Positions 1-8,864 of a stretch of 64,000 bases of DNA are shown one piece after another (positions within the stretch are counted from its first letter, which is position 1; every line of letters starts with the position of its first letter). The DNA is from Cohnella fermenti (lineage in GTDB: Bacteria; Bacillota; Bacilli; Paenibacillales; Paenibacillaceae): positions 169,125 through 233,124 of the forward strand of contig NZ_SSOB01000007.1 in the NCBI RefSeq assembly GCF_004801405.1, given 5' to 3'. A program made the translations under genes and the position numbers. The notes under the pieces are model-generated. The model did not search any database, had not been told where the DNA came from, and saw nothing but the letters and a program-made list of their open reading frames with translations.

Positions 1-1
1 G

Positions 2-271
2 TCCCCGCTGATCGTGCAAGGCTCGTTCGTCTTCGCGGAGGCGATCATCGTCGAAGCCGCGCTGAGCTTCCTCGGCGCGGGCATTCCGGCGCCGACGCCG
101 AGCCTCGGCAACCTGCTGTCGGACGGCAAGCTCTTCATCTACAATTCCTCGTGGATGACGATCTTCCCCGGCCTTGCGCTTGTTGTCGTCGTGCTCGCGA
201 TGAACCTGTTCGGAGACGGACTGCGGGATCTGCTGGACCCCCACGCCCGGCGCGCGGGCAAGAAACGATGA
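2..271 (+). CDS. Dpp/Opp-type ABC transporter permease, C-terminal part
   Basis: This is the last ~89 codons of an inner-membrane permease of the dipeptide/oligopeptide/nickel family. The open frame runs in from before the window, so the GTG at 14 is not the true start. The motif EAALSFLGAGIPAPTPSLG followed by a final hydrophobic helix and the ending GDGLRDLLDPHAR is typical of the DppC/OppC subunit. Two cognate ATPases follow after 72 bp, so it is the second permease of one ABC system. The substrate cannot be read from this fragment. The downstream monooxygenases suggest a small organosulfur or similar compound rather than peptides, but that is inference. Confidence 0.9.
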   Translation, partial: SPLIVQGSFVFAEAIIVEAALSFLGAGIPAPTPSLGNLLSDGKLFIYNSSWMTIFPGLALVVVVLAMNLFGDGLRDLLDPHARRAGKKR

Positions 272-343
272 ACCCGGATGAGTCGCAGCACAAGGCGCAC
301 CGAAGCGCACCGCCATACCATGACGCGATAAGGAGGTCCCAAG

Positions 344-1344
344 ATGACGGCCGAACCTCTTCTGCAGATCAGAGAGCTGAAGACTTACTTCCATACCGAG
401 CGCGGACGGGTGTCGCCCGTGGACGGCGTGTCGCTCGAGGTAGGCAAGGGCGAGATCGTCGGCATCGTCGGAGAATCCGGCTGCGGCAAGAGCGCCACGG
501 CCCAGTCCGTGCTGCGCCTGTTCGACGAGAAGCGGCTGGCCAGCTACGAAGGCGAGATCCGGTACGGCGAACGCGACCTGCTCCGACTGACGCCCAAGCA
601 GATGCGCTCCGTTCGCGGCAACGAGATCTCGATGATTTTCCAAGATCCGCTCAGCTCCTTGAACCCCGTCCATACCATTGGCGACCAGATCGTCGAGACG
701 CTCCGGCTGCACCAATCGATCGGGAGACGGGAGGCGGCGAAGAAGGCCGTGGAGCTGCTGCGCTTGACCGGCATTCCCGCACCCGAGCGCAGGGCCCGCG
801 AGTATCCCCATCAGTTGTCCGGAGGCATGCGCCAGCGCGTCATGATCGCCATCGCGCTCGCCTGCCAGCCGCAGCTGCTCATCGCCGACGAGCCGACGAC
901 GGCGCTCGATGTGACGATCCAGGCCCAGATTCTGGAGCTGATCCAGGATCTGAACCGCCGCCTGGGCATGAGCGTCATGCTGATCACGCATGACCTGGGC
1001 GTCGTGGCGGAGACGTGCAGCCGCGTCGTCGTCATGTATCTGGGCCAGGTGGTCGAGAGCGGCAGCGTGCGCGACCTGTTCCGGAAGCCGCTGCACCCGT
1101 ACACAATCGGGCTGATGAGGTCCGTTCCCCGGCTGGACGGAGATCGGCAGCGGGAGCTTCCGGCCGTTCCCGGCAGCGTGCCTCCCCTGCACCAGATCCC
1201 GTCGGGCTGCCGCTTCGCGCCGCGCTGCCCTTATGCGGATGACAAGTGCCGCTCCTCCCAGCCCGAGCTCGCCGCGTTGCCGGGCACCGACACCCAGGTG
1301 AGATGCTGGCACGCCGGACGAATTGCCGGATGGGAGGCTGCCCA

Positions 1345-1348
<4 letters not shown>
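344..1348 (+). CDS. ABC transporter ATPase, DppD/OppD type
   Basis: Cytoplasmic ATPase of 334 residues that energises the Dpp/Opp-type importer. Walker A is GESGCGKS at residues 43-50, the signature is LSGGMRQRV, and Walker B is [13 protein letters not shown]. The C-terminal oligopeptide-transporter extension with Cys-rich [15 protein letters not shown] is present, as in DppD and OppD. A strong AAGGAGG lies just before the ATG. The stop overlaps the start of the next ATPase gene (ATGA), so the two are translationally coupled. Length and motifs are normal for the family. Substrate is unknown. Confidence 0.95.
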
Positions 1349-2337
<989 letters not shown>

Positions 2338-2371
2338 TTTTTCTACTCCATCCAGAGAGGAAGAGATCGTC

Positions 2372-3742
2372 ATGAAGCAGATCCATCTCGGCGTCTTCGA
2401 AGTCAACAGCGTCAATCACCTTACCCAAGGCATCTGGGCGCACCCGGATCAGAATCGCGTCTACTACAGCAAAATCGAATACTGGAAAAACATTGCGCAG
2501 CTGCTCGAGCGCGGCAAGTTCGACTTCATGTTCTTCGCCGACACCTACGGCTATCCGAAGCAGCGGACGGAGCTCGCGTTCCGCGAGGCGACCGGCCTGC
2601 CGGGCAACGACCCGATGATGCTTATCCCGGCGCTCGCGATGGTGACGAAGAACCTGGCGTTCACGATGACCACTTCCACCAGCTACGAGGCTCCTTATGC
2701 CAATGCTCGCCGCTTCTCGTCGCTCGACCATGTCACCGACGGCCGGATCGGCTGGAACGTCGTGACGACAAGCAACAAGAGCGCGGCCGATCTGTTCGGC
2801 CGGGAGGACCTGTTCCTTCCGCACGACGAGCGCTACGACATGGCGGACGAGTACATGGATGTCAGCTACAAGCTGTTCGAGGGCAGTTGGGAGGACGACG
2901 CCGTGCGCATCGATCGCGACAATCGTACGTTCACCGACCCGGACAAGGTGCACCGGATCGTCCACGAAGGCAAGTACTTCAAGCTGACCGGCTATCACGC
3001 CTCCGAGCCGTCTCCGCAGCGGACGCCGGTGATCTTCCAGGCGGGGAGCTCCGATCGGGGGCGCGCCTTCGCGGCCAAGCATGCCGAGGGAATCTTCCTT
3101 AAGGCTCCGACCATCGAAGTGCTGCGCGACCAGATCCGCGACATTCGCCGCCGCGCGGTCGAGTACGGCCGCGACCCGGCTTCGGTCAAGGTGTTCACCG
3201 GCCTGTCGGTCGTCGTCGCCCCGACCCGCGAGGAAGCCGAGCGCAAGCACGCGGAGTATCTGTCCTACCAGAGCAGGGAAGCGACGCTGTCCAGCTATGC
3301 GAACGTCACGGGCATCGACCTGACGAAGCTCGATCCGGACTCCTACTTCGAGAACATCCATACCGAGATGGGGCAGACCCATACCGACCGCTTCACGAAG
3401 CACAGCAAGACGAAGAAGACGGTTCGCGAGGTGGCCGAGGACTTCCTGCAGAAGGGCTTCCGCGGCTTGACCGTCATCGGCACTCCCGAGGAAGTGGCCG
3501 ACAAGATCCAATATTGGGTCGAAGAGACGGACGTGGACGGCTTTAATCTGGAGCCCTACATCCTGCCGGCCTCCTACGAGGACTTCATCGACCTGGTCGT
3601 GCCCGTGCTGCAGGAGCGCGGCATCTTCAAGAAGGAATACGGGGAAGGCACCTTCCGGGAGCGCCTGTTCGGCAAGGGCTCCGCTCGCCTCCCGGCTCAC
3701 CATCCGGGCGCAGCGTTCCGCGACGCTTCGCGTCTGTCCTAA
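2372..3742 (+). CDS. NtaA/SnaA/DszA-family FMN-dependent monooxygenase
   Basis: Predicted 456-residue bacterial-luciferase-like TIM-barrel enzyme that would use FMNH2 and O2. N-terminal LERGKFDFMFFADTYG, the SSLDHVTDGRIGWNVVTT block and the later FQAGSSDRGRAFAAKHAEGIF block mark the NtaA/SnaA/DszA subfamily, whose members oxidise aminopolycarboxylates, sulfones or related compounds. The ATG at 2372 has AGAGGAAGAG upstream; the longer open frame before it overlaps the ATPase gene and is ignored. It is the fourth visible gene of the transporter operon, so its substrate is probably what the transporter brings in. No flavin reductase is encoded in the window. Exact substrate unknown. Confidence 0.88.
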   Translation: MKQIHLGVFEVNSVNHLTQGIWAHPDQNRVYYSKIEYWKNIAQLLERGKFDFMFFADTYGYPKQRTELAFREATGLPGNDPMMLIPALAMVTKNLAFTMTTSTSYEAPYANARRFSSLDHVTDGRIGWNVVTTSNKSAADLFGREDLFLPHDERYDMADEYMDVSYKLFEGSWEDDAVRIDRDNRTFTDPDKVHRIVHEGKYFKLTGYHASEPSPQRTPVIFQAGSSDRGRAFAAKHAEGIFLKAPTIEVLRDQIRDIRRRAVEYGRDPASVKVFTGLSVVVAPTREEAERKHAEYLSYQSREATLSSYANVTGIDLTKLDPDSYFENIHTEMGQTHTDRFTKHSKTKKTVREVAEDFLQKGFRGLTVIGTPEEVADKIQYWVEETDVDGFNLEPYILPASYEDFIDLVVPVLQERGIFKKEYGEGTFRERLFGKGSARLPAHHPGAAFRDASRLS

Positions 3743-3754
3743 GAGGTACTGGGC

Positions 3755-4966
3755 ATGACCGGGGAAAATACAGCGTTGTTCGCGCCGGAGGAGCTGTGGG
3801 AGTGGACGCCGGAACAGCGCGAGACGCTCTCGATCGTGCGGAGGCTGGGGATCGAGAGCGTCGGGCCGGAGGCCGAGCGGGTCGATCGCGAGGCTGTTTA
3901 TCCGGTGGAGTCGATCGCCGTCTTGAAGGAGGCGGGGCTGCCGGCCTTGTGCGTTCCCCGCTCGGCGGGAGGACGCGGCGCGGGTTATCGCGGGGATTCG
4001 CTCCTGCTGCCGCTTGTGCTGATGGAGCTCGCTTCCTGGTGCTCCTCGACCGCGCAAGTGTTCGCCCTGCACAACACCGGCGTTCAGCTTGTCCATGCGA
4101 TGGGCGACGAGGAGCAGCGGACGTTCTTCTTCGCGGAGGCGCTGCAGGGCCATCTGTTCGGCAGCTTCGGCAGCGAAGCGAACGCCGACCGCGCCGCCCT
4201 CGCGAGCGTCATGAGGCCCGTTGAAGGGGGCTACGCGCTGACCGGCCGCAAAATCTTCGCCACCGGCTCGCCGGGAGCGAAGTGGGCGTTCTGGCGCTCG
4301 GTCGCGGCGGAGGTCGACGGCTCGCAGGACGACCGCTACATGATGCCGGTCGTTCGGCTTGCGGCCCCCGGCGTCGCCGTTATCGACGATTGGGACGGCA
4401 TCGGCCAGAGGGGAACCGGAAGCGGGCGCGTCGAAGCCGAGAATGTGTTTATTCCGGCGTCGCATGTGATGGGAGGACCGGGCGCTTACGGCGGGCACGC
4501 CGATTACTTCGCGACGCAGTTCCACGTCAACTTCGCCGCGCAGTTCGTCGGCATGGCGCAAGGTGCTTATCGCGAGGCGCTCCGCTACGTGAAGAAGCAA
4601 ACCCGGCCTTGGCCGGGAGTGCCGAGCGCCGCGGAGGACCCGTACATTCTGCTCCGGCTCGGCGACATGTCCGCGCGTATCGCGGGAGCGCGGGAGCTGG
4701 TCCTGAAGGCGGCCCGGATGCTCGGCGCCTTCGAGGGGCAGTCCGAGCTGCGGGACGGCATCAAGGCCGCCGCCTCGCGCGCGAAGATCGCGGCCACGGA
4801 GGCGGCGCTCGGCGTCACGAGCGAGGCGTTCCAGGTCATGGGCGCCCGGGCCGCGACCCGGAAGTACGCGTTCGACCGCTATTATCGGAACGCGAGGACG
4901 CTTACGCTGCATGATCCGGTGGATCGCCAGCGGGAGGCGGTCGGCCGCGGCGAGCTGCTGCGCTAG
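3755..4966 (+). CDS. Acyl-CoA-dehydrogenase-fold flavin monooxygenase (DszC/SfnC-like)
   Basis: Protein of 403 residues with the three-part acyl-CoA dehydrogenase fold: helical N-terminus, middle beta domain (GSFGSEANADR, LTGRKIFATGS) and C-terminal helical domain. The ending RNARTLTLHDPVDRQREAVG strongly resembles DszC and SfnC, which are reduced-flavin-dependent monooxygenases rather than true dehydrogenases. That fits its place 12 bp after a DszA-like monooxygenase, with GAGGT before the ATG. Together they suggest sequential oxidation of an imported organosulfur or similar substrate. A genuine acyl-CoA dehydrogenase is less likely but not excluded. Confidence 0.85.
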   Translation: MTGENTALFAPEELWEWTPEQRETLSIVRRLGIESVGPEAERVDREAVYPVESIAVLKEAGLPALCVPRSAGGRGAGYRGDSLLLPLVLMELASWCSSTAQVFALHNTGVQLVHAMGDEEQRTFFFAEALQGHLFGSFGSEANADRAALASVMRPVEGGYALTGRKIFATGSPGAKWAFWRSVAAEVDGSQDDRYMMPVVRLAAPGVAVIDDWDGIGQRGTGSGRVEAENVFIPASHVMGGPGAYGGHADYFATQFHVNFAAQFVGMAQGAYREALRYVKKQTRPWPGVPSAAEDPYILLRLGDMSARIAGARELVLKAARMLGAFEGQSELRDGIKAAASRAKIAATEAALGVTSEAFQVMGARAATRKYAFDRYYRNARTLTLHDPVDRQREAVGRGELLR

Positions 4967-5046
4967 AGGCAAGGCAATTTTGCGCTGGGGGCGAGGCGAT
5001 CCCTGCGCCAGAGGCGAGGTGATCCTGCGTCAGAGGCAAGGCAAAC
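4958..5046 (+). repeat. Four degenerate 22-23-bp tandem repeats over the gene end
   Basis: Four imperfect units start at about 4958, 4980, 5003 and 5025, each of the form CTGCG(C/T)-agaggc(a/g)agg followed by five to six variable bases. The first unit contains the TAG stop of the preceding gene, so expansion has occurred right at the 3-prime end of coding sequence. Confidence 0.75.
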
Positions 5047-5079
5047 CCCGGTTCGGCATCCGCCGTGGCCGGGGTTTGC
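5041..5079 (+). terminator. Hairpin after the monooxygenase operon
   Basis: Perfect 11-bp inverted repeat (gcaaaccccgg / ccggggtttgc) with a 17-nt loop, about 75 bp after the last gene of the operon. No clear T run follows, so termination would be weak or factor-assisted. Confidence 0.5.
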
Positions 5080-5395
5080 GCTTCTGTCGGGCCGAACGAT
5101 ACCCGTCGCTTAAAGCTATAGGTATAGGCCGAGCCGCAGCGCCCCATTCGACATTCGAACGGTGACAGGAGAGGCGGAGGACCAATATTGCCAGGTTAAG
5201 CCGCAATTCGACCTAAGCGGGCGCTTGCTGAGCGGGAGAGGAGCGCCGCGCACAAGTGATCATCGTGCCATCCAGCACGATGTCCCCTTTCCCGCGCGAC
5301 ATCTCCTTCCTATCGTCACATTCCCTTCCCCCGCGTCACGACTCCTTTCCTATCATCACAACTCCTTCCCCAGCGCCATATCCTCTCTGCCGGCA

Positions 5396-5744
5396 TTATG
5401 TCTCTTCTCCCATTCGCTCAGGATAGGAATGTGCCGGGAACACCCACCCGGCGGCGGTTGGGGCACGGTGATAGTGGATGGTCGGCAGTGGAAGATGACA
5501 GGGATCGATAGCCGCAAGGATCGATGGTCGGCAATGGAGGGGGGGGCGGCAATGGTCGATGGTCGGGGAGGCTTCTGCGCTGCGTGCAGGGGTGACAGGT
5601 CGCTTGTACACGAAGAGGGACGGCAGGGACAGATTAGTGGCGGCGCGGATCGACGGAGAGGACTCCCGGAAGAAGCCGGCTTGGCGATCTTCGGGCCATG
5701 CTCCGTAAGGGGAGGTTCCTGAGCGGGAGGGAGAAGAGGCATAA
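5396..5744. repeat. Element bounded by 28-bp inverted repeats, copy 1
   Basis: The left arm at 5396-5423 and the right arm at 5717-5744 are inverted copies matching at 24 of 28 bases; shared core GGGAGAAGAG. A shorter relative with the same arms lies at 19697-19815. No coding region is visible between the arms, so it behaves like a non-autonomous MITE-like or structured intergenic repeat. Confidence 0.65.
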
Positions 5745-5885
5745 GCGTCCAGAAGGGGGGCAGCGTCCACTGTTGCATCGTAGGCAGATTGGGTTCGGCG
5801 GAGGGGCTGCCCCCGGGATTTTATGTGAATTTTCACATTGGCGACCCCCGACAACGGGCGATTTGCACGATTATATGTGAAAAAA

Positions 5886-5948
5886 CACCTCAAACACCTC
5901 AAACACCTCAAACACCTCAAACACCTCAAACACCTCAAACACCTCAAA
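5886..5948 (+). repeat. Seven perfect 9-bp tandem repeats (cacctcaaa)
   Basis: Seven exact copies of cacctcaaa in a row. On the reverse strand this creates the artificial repeat RCLRCL in a spurious frame. Degenerate 9-bp arrays of similar composition (ccnaacctn) occur at 19291-19390 and 20311-20643. Confidence 0.95.
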
Positions 5949-5980
5949 CCCTACCCCCACCCCCTCCGCGAAAAAAACGC

Positions 5981-6042
5981 TTGAACCTTACGTAACGTCA
6001 TCTTTTATTATAAAATTACCGGTAAGAACGTTAGCGCTAACG
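5981..6042 (+). promoter_or_regulatory. MerR-type promoter with 19-bp spacer and operator
   Basis: TTGAAC (5981-5986) and TATTAT (6006-6011) are separated by 19 bp, the over-long spacer typical of MerR-activated promoters. A dyad accttacgtaacgt (5985-5998, 12 of 14 symmetric) lies in the spacer, where MerR proteins bind. Two further perfect palindromes, ttaccggtaa (6016-6025) and cgttagcgctaacg (6029-6042), lie in the short leader before merR. Confidence 0.7.
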
Positions 6043-6053
6043 AGGATGACGCA

Positions 6054-6590
6054 ATGACAAGACATTGGAAGGTAGGAGAGCTGGCCAAGCTGACGGGGCT
6101 CACCGTTCGGACGCTGCGGTTCTACGATCAGATCGGTCTGTTCTCGCCTTCCGGCCAGACCGAGTCCGGGCATCGGCTATACGCGGAGTCGGACCTGCCG
6201 CGCCTGCAGCAGATTGTGTCGCTGAAGGAGATGGGCTTGTCCCTGGACGAGGTTCAGGCCGCCATGACCGGAGACCGCTTCCGGCCGCACGAGATCGTGG
6301 ACCTTCAGATCGAGCGGCTCAAGGAGCGGATCGGGAGGCAGCAGCAGCTTCTGGAGCAGTTGCGGCACGTGTCCCGGCGAATGGCGGCGGATGCGCCCGT
6401 GAACGTGGAGGACTTGACCGCTGTGTTCCAGGCTATGAAGGCGAGCCACGAGAAGCTGGTCGACTGGAGGCGGACGATCTGGATGAGCCGGCTTGATGCG
6501 CTGGCAGATTGGCTGACGGAGGATGCGGCAGAGAGTGCCGCAGAGAATGCTGCGGAAGAAGACACCCACTTTAAGGAGGACAATCCATGA
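6054..6590 (+). CDS. MerR-family transcriptional regulator
   Basis: Protein of 178 residues. The N-terminal winged helix-turn-helix WKVGELAKLTGLTVRTLRFY with DQIGLFSPSG is diagnostic for MerR. Residues ~75-110 form the dimerising coiled coil. The C-terminal ~65 residues (VEDLTAVFQAMKASHEKL...) are a small effector domain without the Cys set of metal sensors, so an organic ligand or protein signal is more likely. The end is Ala/Glu-rich. It very probably activates its own long-spacer promoter and the following gene, whose start overlaps its stop (ATGA). Confidence 0.92.
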   Translation: MTRHWKVGELAKLTGLTVRTLRFYDQIGLFSPSGQTESGHRLYAESDLPRLQQIVSLKEMGLSLDEVQAAMTGDRFRPHEIVDLQIERLKERIGRQQQLLEQLRHVSRRMAADAPVNVEDLTAVFQAMKASHEKLVDWRRTIWMSRLDALADWLTEDAAESAAENAAEEDTHFKEDNP

Positions 6591-7063
6591 GCGAGCAATC
6601 CATGACCGAACAATCCATGACCGAACGATTCGTTAAGCACGCCACCTTCATTGTCGAGAAGACGTATGCCGCCGCACCGACGAGAGTATTCCGGGCCTGG
6701 TCCGATCCCGGCGCCAAGGCCAAGTGGTTCTCGAAGCCGGACGGCTTCGAATTCCGCGTCGGGGGCCGGGAATTCAGCCGCGGGGGCCCGCCCGAGGGGC
6801 CGGTCTTTACCTTCGACGCGGTTTACCAAGAGATCGTGCCGGAAGAGCGCATCGTCTACTCCTACACGCTGGACGCGGACACGACCCGAATCTCCGTCTC
6901 GATAACGACGGTAGAGTTCGTTCCGGTCTCGGGCGGGACGAAGCTGATTTTCACCGAACAAGGGGCTTTCTTCGATGGGCACGATACGCCGGAGATCCGC
7001 GAGCACGGCACGAACGAGATGCTGGATGCGCTGGGGCGGTCCCTGGAGGAGGAGTCGGCATGA
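6587..7063 (+). CDS. SRPBCC/AHSA1-type lipid-binding-fold protein
   Basis: Protein of up to 158 residues with the START-like SRPBCC fold. The AAPTRVFRAWSDPGAKAKWF opening, the middle FDAVYQEIVPEERIVYSYTL and ending FFDGHDTPEIREHGTNEMLDALG are typical of AHSA1-domain proteins, which bind hydrophobic ligands in a helix-grip cavity. Substrate unknown. The N-terminus MSEQSMTEQSMTERF comes from a 15-bp tandem repeat that puts three in-frame ATGs in a row (6587, 6602, 6617), so the true start is uncertain. It is translationally coupled to merR. Confidence 0.85.
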   Translation: MSEQSMTEQSMTERFVKHATFIVEKTYAAAPTRVFRAWSDPGAKAKWFSKPDGFEFRVGGREFSRGGPPEGPVFTFDAVYQEIVPEERIVYSYTLDADTTRISVSITTVEFVPVSGGTKLIFTEQGAFFDGHDTPEIREHGTNEMLDALGRSLEEESA

Positions 7064-7101
7064 CGACGGCGGTTCGGCCGCAACGATAGACCATTCGATT
7101 C

Positions 7102-7163
7102 ATGAGAAGAGGAAGTTGGATGCATCGGAATTGCATCTAATTTCCTTTTCTCATTTATTTTTA
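7102..7163 (+). terminator. Rho-independent terminator after the merR operon
   Basis: A 23-bp stem (7102-7124 with 7132-7154; three G-T wobbles, 7-nt loop) is followed by ttattttt. It separates the merR-SRPBCC unit from the GGDEF gene. Confidence 0.9.
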
Positions 7164-7218
7164 GTTGTGCTACATTATAGGATAAACGGGTTACTCCAAC
7201 TAAAGAAGGTAATCTCAC

Positions 7219-8781
7219 GTGAACTCGCAACTGACCGCATTCGTGACCCTTATCAGCACGTCGGGCGTGTTTAATCTCTACTTGTGCATTTACGTGCTGA
7301 ACCGGCGGCATCTGTACCCGAACATCGCGAAGTACTTCGTTCTCTACACGGCTGCGACGGCCGTGTATTGCTTCGGCTCCGCGTTCGGCCTGATGGCGAC
7401 GTCGCTCGAGCAGATGAAGCTGTGGACGATCGTTCTGTACATGGGCATGCCGTTCTCTCCTCCGCTCGGGCTGCTGTTCAACTGCCGATACCTTGGGATC
7501 AAGGTTACCAAGCGCAGGGTCGCGGCGTTGCTGACCATTCCTTCGATTACGTTGGCGATGGTGGCCACGAACGATTGGCACCATCTGCATTATCGGGTGT
7601 TCGAAGTCGACCCCGTGCTCGGCGCTCCTTACGTGCATCTGGAGATCGGCGCTTGGTATGCGGTTCACGGCATCTTCATCTTCGGCTGCATGTTCGCCTC
7701 CTTCCTGCTCCTGCTGTCCCGCTGGAAGGAGACGGCCCAATCCTATCGGCTCCAACTGGTTGCGCTGATGTGCGGCCAGCTCGTTCCGATCGTCACCGCC
7801 TTCGCGTACTTGATCGGAGTTACCCCGCCGGGGATCGATCCCGTTCCCGTGGTGCTGTGGCTGTCTTCGATTCTGTATGTCGTGTCGATCAATTCGTCGC
7901 GAATGTTCTCGATCGTTCCGATCGCCAAGGACGCGATATTCAACAGCATGGACAACGGCGTCGTGGTGACGGACGAGACGAATCGGCTGATCGAATTCAA
8001 TCGGCAAGCGGAGTCGATGTTCCCGAGGCTCGACAAGTCGATGTTCGGAATGAGTATCGAGCAGGCGTGGCTCGAGCTCGCGGGCGCGCCGCTGCCTGCC
8101 GAGTGGGAGACGACGGCGTTCGTATGCGAGTACCCTTTCGCTTCCGATCCGGCCAAGCGGATCTACCAGGTCCGCGCGACATCTCTTCGGCATGCCAACA
8201 ACCGGCGGGGCCAGCTCATCATCATCGCCGACGTGACGGAGCTGAAGAGGCTGCAGGATCAATTGGAGCATCAGGCGTACTATGACGAGCTCACGCGGAT
8301 TTACAACCGGCGGGCCTTCTTCCAGAAGGGAGAGCAGGCGCTGGTCGCGGCCAAGGAGGCGTCGCTGCCGTTCGCGCTTATCCTGTTCGATATCGACCAC
8401 TTCAAGCGGGTCAACGACACGTACGGGCATCAGACCGGAGACCGGCTGCTGAAGCATGTTGCGGATGTGTGCAGCGCGGAGCTGGCGGAAGGAATGCTGT
8501 TCGCCCGTTACGGCGGAGAGGAATTCGCTGTGGCGCTGGGAGGAAGCACGGCGGAGGAAGGCGAGGCGCTGGCGAACCGGCTGCGCAGGCGGGTGGAGGA
8601 GCAGCCCTTGCCCTTGCACACCGGGGAGAGAAGCATCGCCGTGACCGTCAGCGTCGGGGTGACCGAGGCGGCGGTCGGGGCGGGGGAGAGCCTCTATCAG
8701 TTGCTGAGCGAGGCGGATCAAGCTCTGTATGCGGCCAAGGGCGGCGGGCGCAATCAAGTGCGGGTATACAGCGGCAAATAA
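7219..8781 (+). CDS. Membrane PAS-GGDEF diguanylate cyclase
   Basis: Protein of 520 residues, GTG start with AAGAAGGT upstream. The first ~225 residues form about seven hydrophobic helices like the 7TM module of histidine kinases and cyclases (WHHLHYRVFEVDP loop between helices). A PAS-like domain follows (~240-345: AIFNSMDNGVVVTDETNRLIEFN), a short linker helix, then a complete GGDEF domain (~355-518). It has FDIDHFKRVNDTYGH, the active-site GGEEF at 432-436 and SVGVTEA, so it should make c-di-GMP from GTP. I see no RxxD inhibitory site five residues before GGEEF, suggesting weak product inhibition. It follows a terminator and is probably monocistronic. Confidence 0.93.
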   Translation: MNSQLTAFVTLISTSGVFNLYLCIYVLNRRHLYPNIAKYFVLYTAATAVYCFGSAFGLMATSLEQMKLWTIVLYMGMPFSPPLGLLFNCRYLGIKVTKRRVAALLTIPSITLAMVATNDWHHLHYRVFEVDPVLGAPYVHLEIGAWYAVHGIFIFGCMFASFLLLLSRWKETAQSYRLQLVALMCGQLVPIVTAFAYLIGVTPPGIDPVPVVLWLSSILYVVSINSSRMFSIVPIAKDAIFNSMDNGVVVTDETNRLIEFNRQAESMFPRLDKSMFGMSIEQAWLELAGAPLPAEWETTAFVCEYPFASDPAKRIYQVRATSLRHANNRRGQLIIIADVTELKRLQDQLEHQAYYDELTRIYNRRAFFQKGEQALVAAKEASLPFALILFDIDHFKRVNDTYGHQTGDRLLKHVADVCSAELAEGMLFARYGGEEFAVALGGSTAEEGEALANRLRRRVEEQPLPLHTGERSIAVTVSVGVTEAAVGAGESLYQLLSEADQALYAAKGGGRNQVRVYSGK

Positions 8782-8785
8782 ACCA

Positions 8786-8822
8786 AGCAAGGGGCCCATC
8801 GCAATCGATGGGGCCCCTTGCT
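8786..8822. terminator. Bidirectional terminator between convergent genes
   Basis: Long near-perfect hairpin (agcaaggggcccatcg against cgatggggccccttgct, one bulge) 4 bp after the GGDEF stop and 42 bp beyond the stop of the minus-strand glucanase. T runs are short on both sides, but the stem is very stable. Confidence 0.7.
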
Positions 8823-8864
8823 GCGATTCGGAACGATAAACGATACGGTTGTGCCGAGTGCGAC

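Larger units (their letters stand above)
5080..5980. other. Long intergenic stretch without a credible gene
   Basis: About 900 bp with no frame showing family motifs, good ribosome binding sites or normal codon use. It holds an inverted-repeat element (5396-5744), a degenerate GATCGATGGTCGG-like repeat near 5470-5560, a 16-bp palindrome ATGTGA-attt-TCACAT at 5823-5838 and a nonamer array (5886-5948). Several of these are related to elements in the 18966-21019 gap. Confidence 0.7.

Noticed and set aside
1246..1344. Upstream start for the second ATPase
   Set aside because: The extra 33 residues are out-of-frame antisense-like translation of the first ATPase end; the ATGA-coupled start fits the family.
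5396..5947. 183-codon minus-strand frame beginning MRCLRCLRCL
   Set aside because: Its start is the translated nonamer array; the rest is repeat DNA without coding signals.
6862..8799. 645-codon minus-strand open frame opposite the GGDEF gene
   Set aside because: Arg/His/Gln-rich shadow without ribosome binding site or motif.
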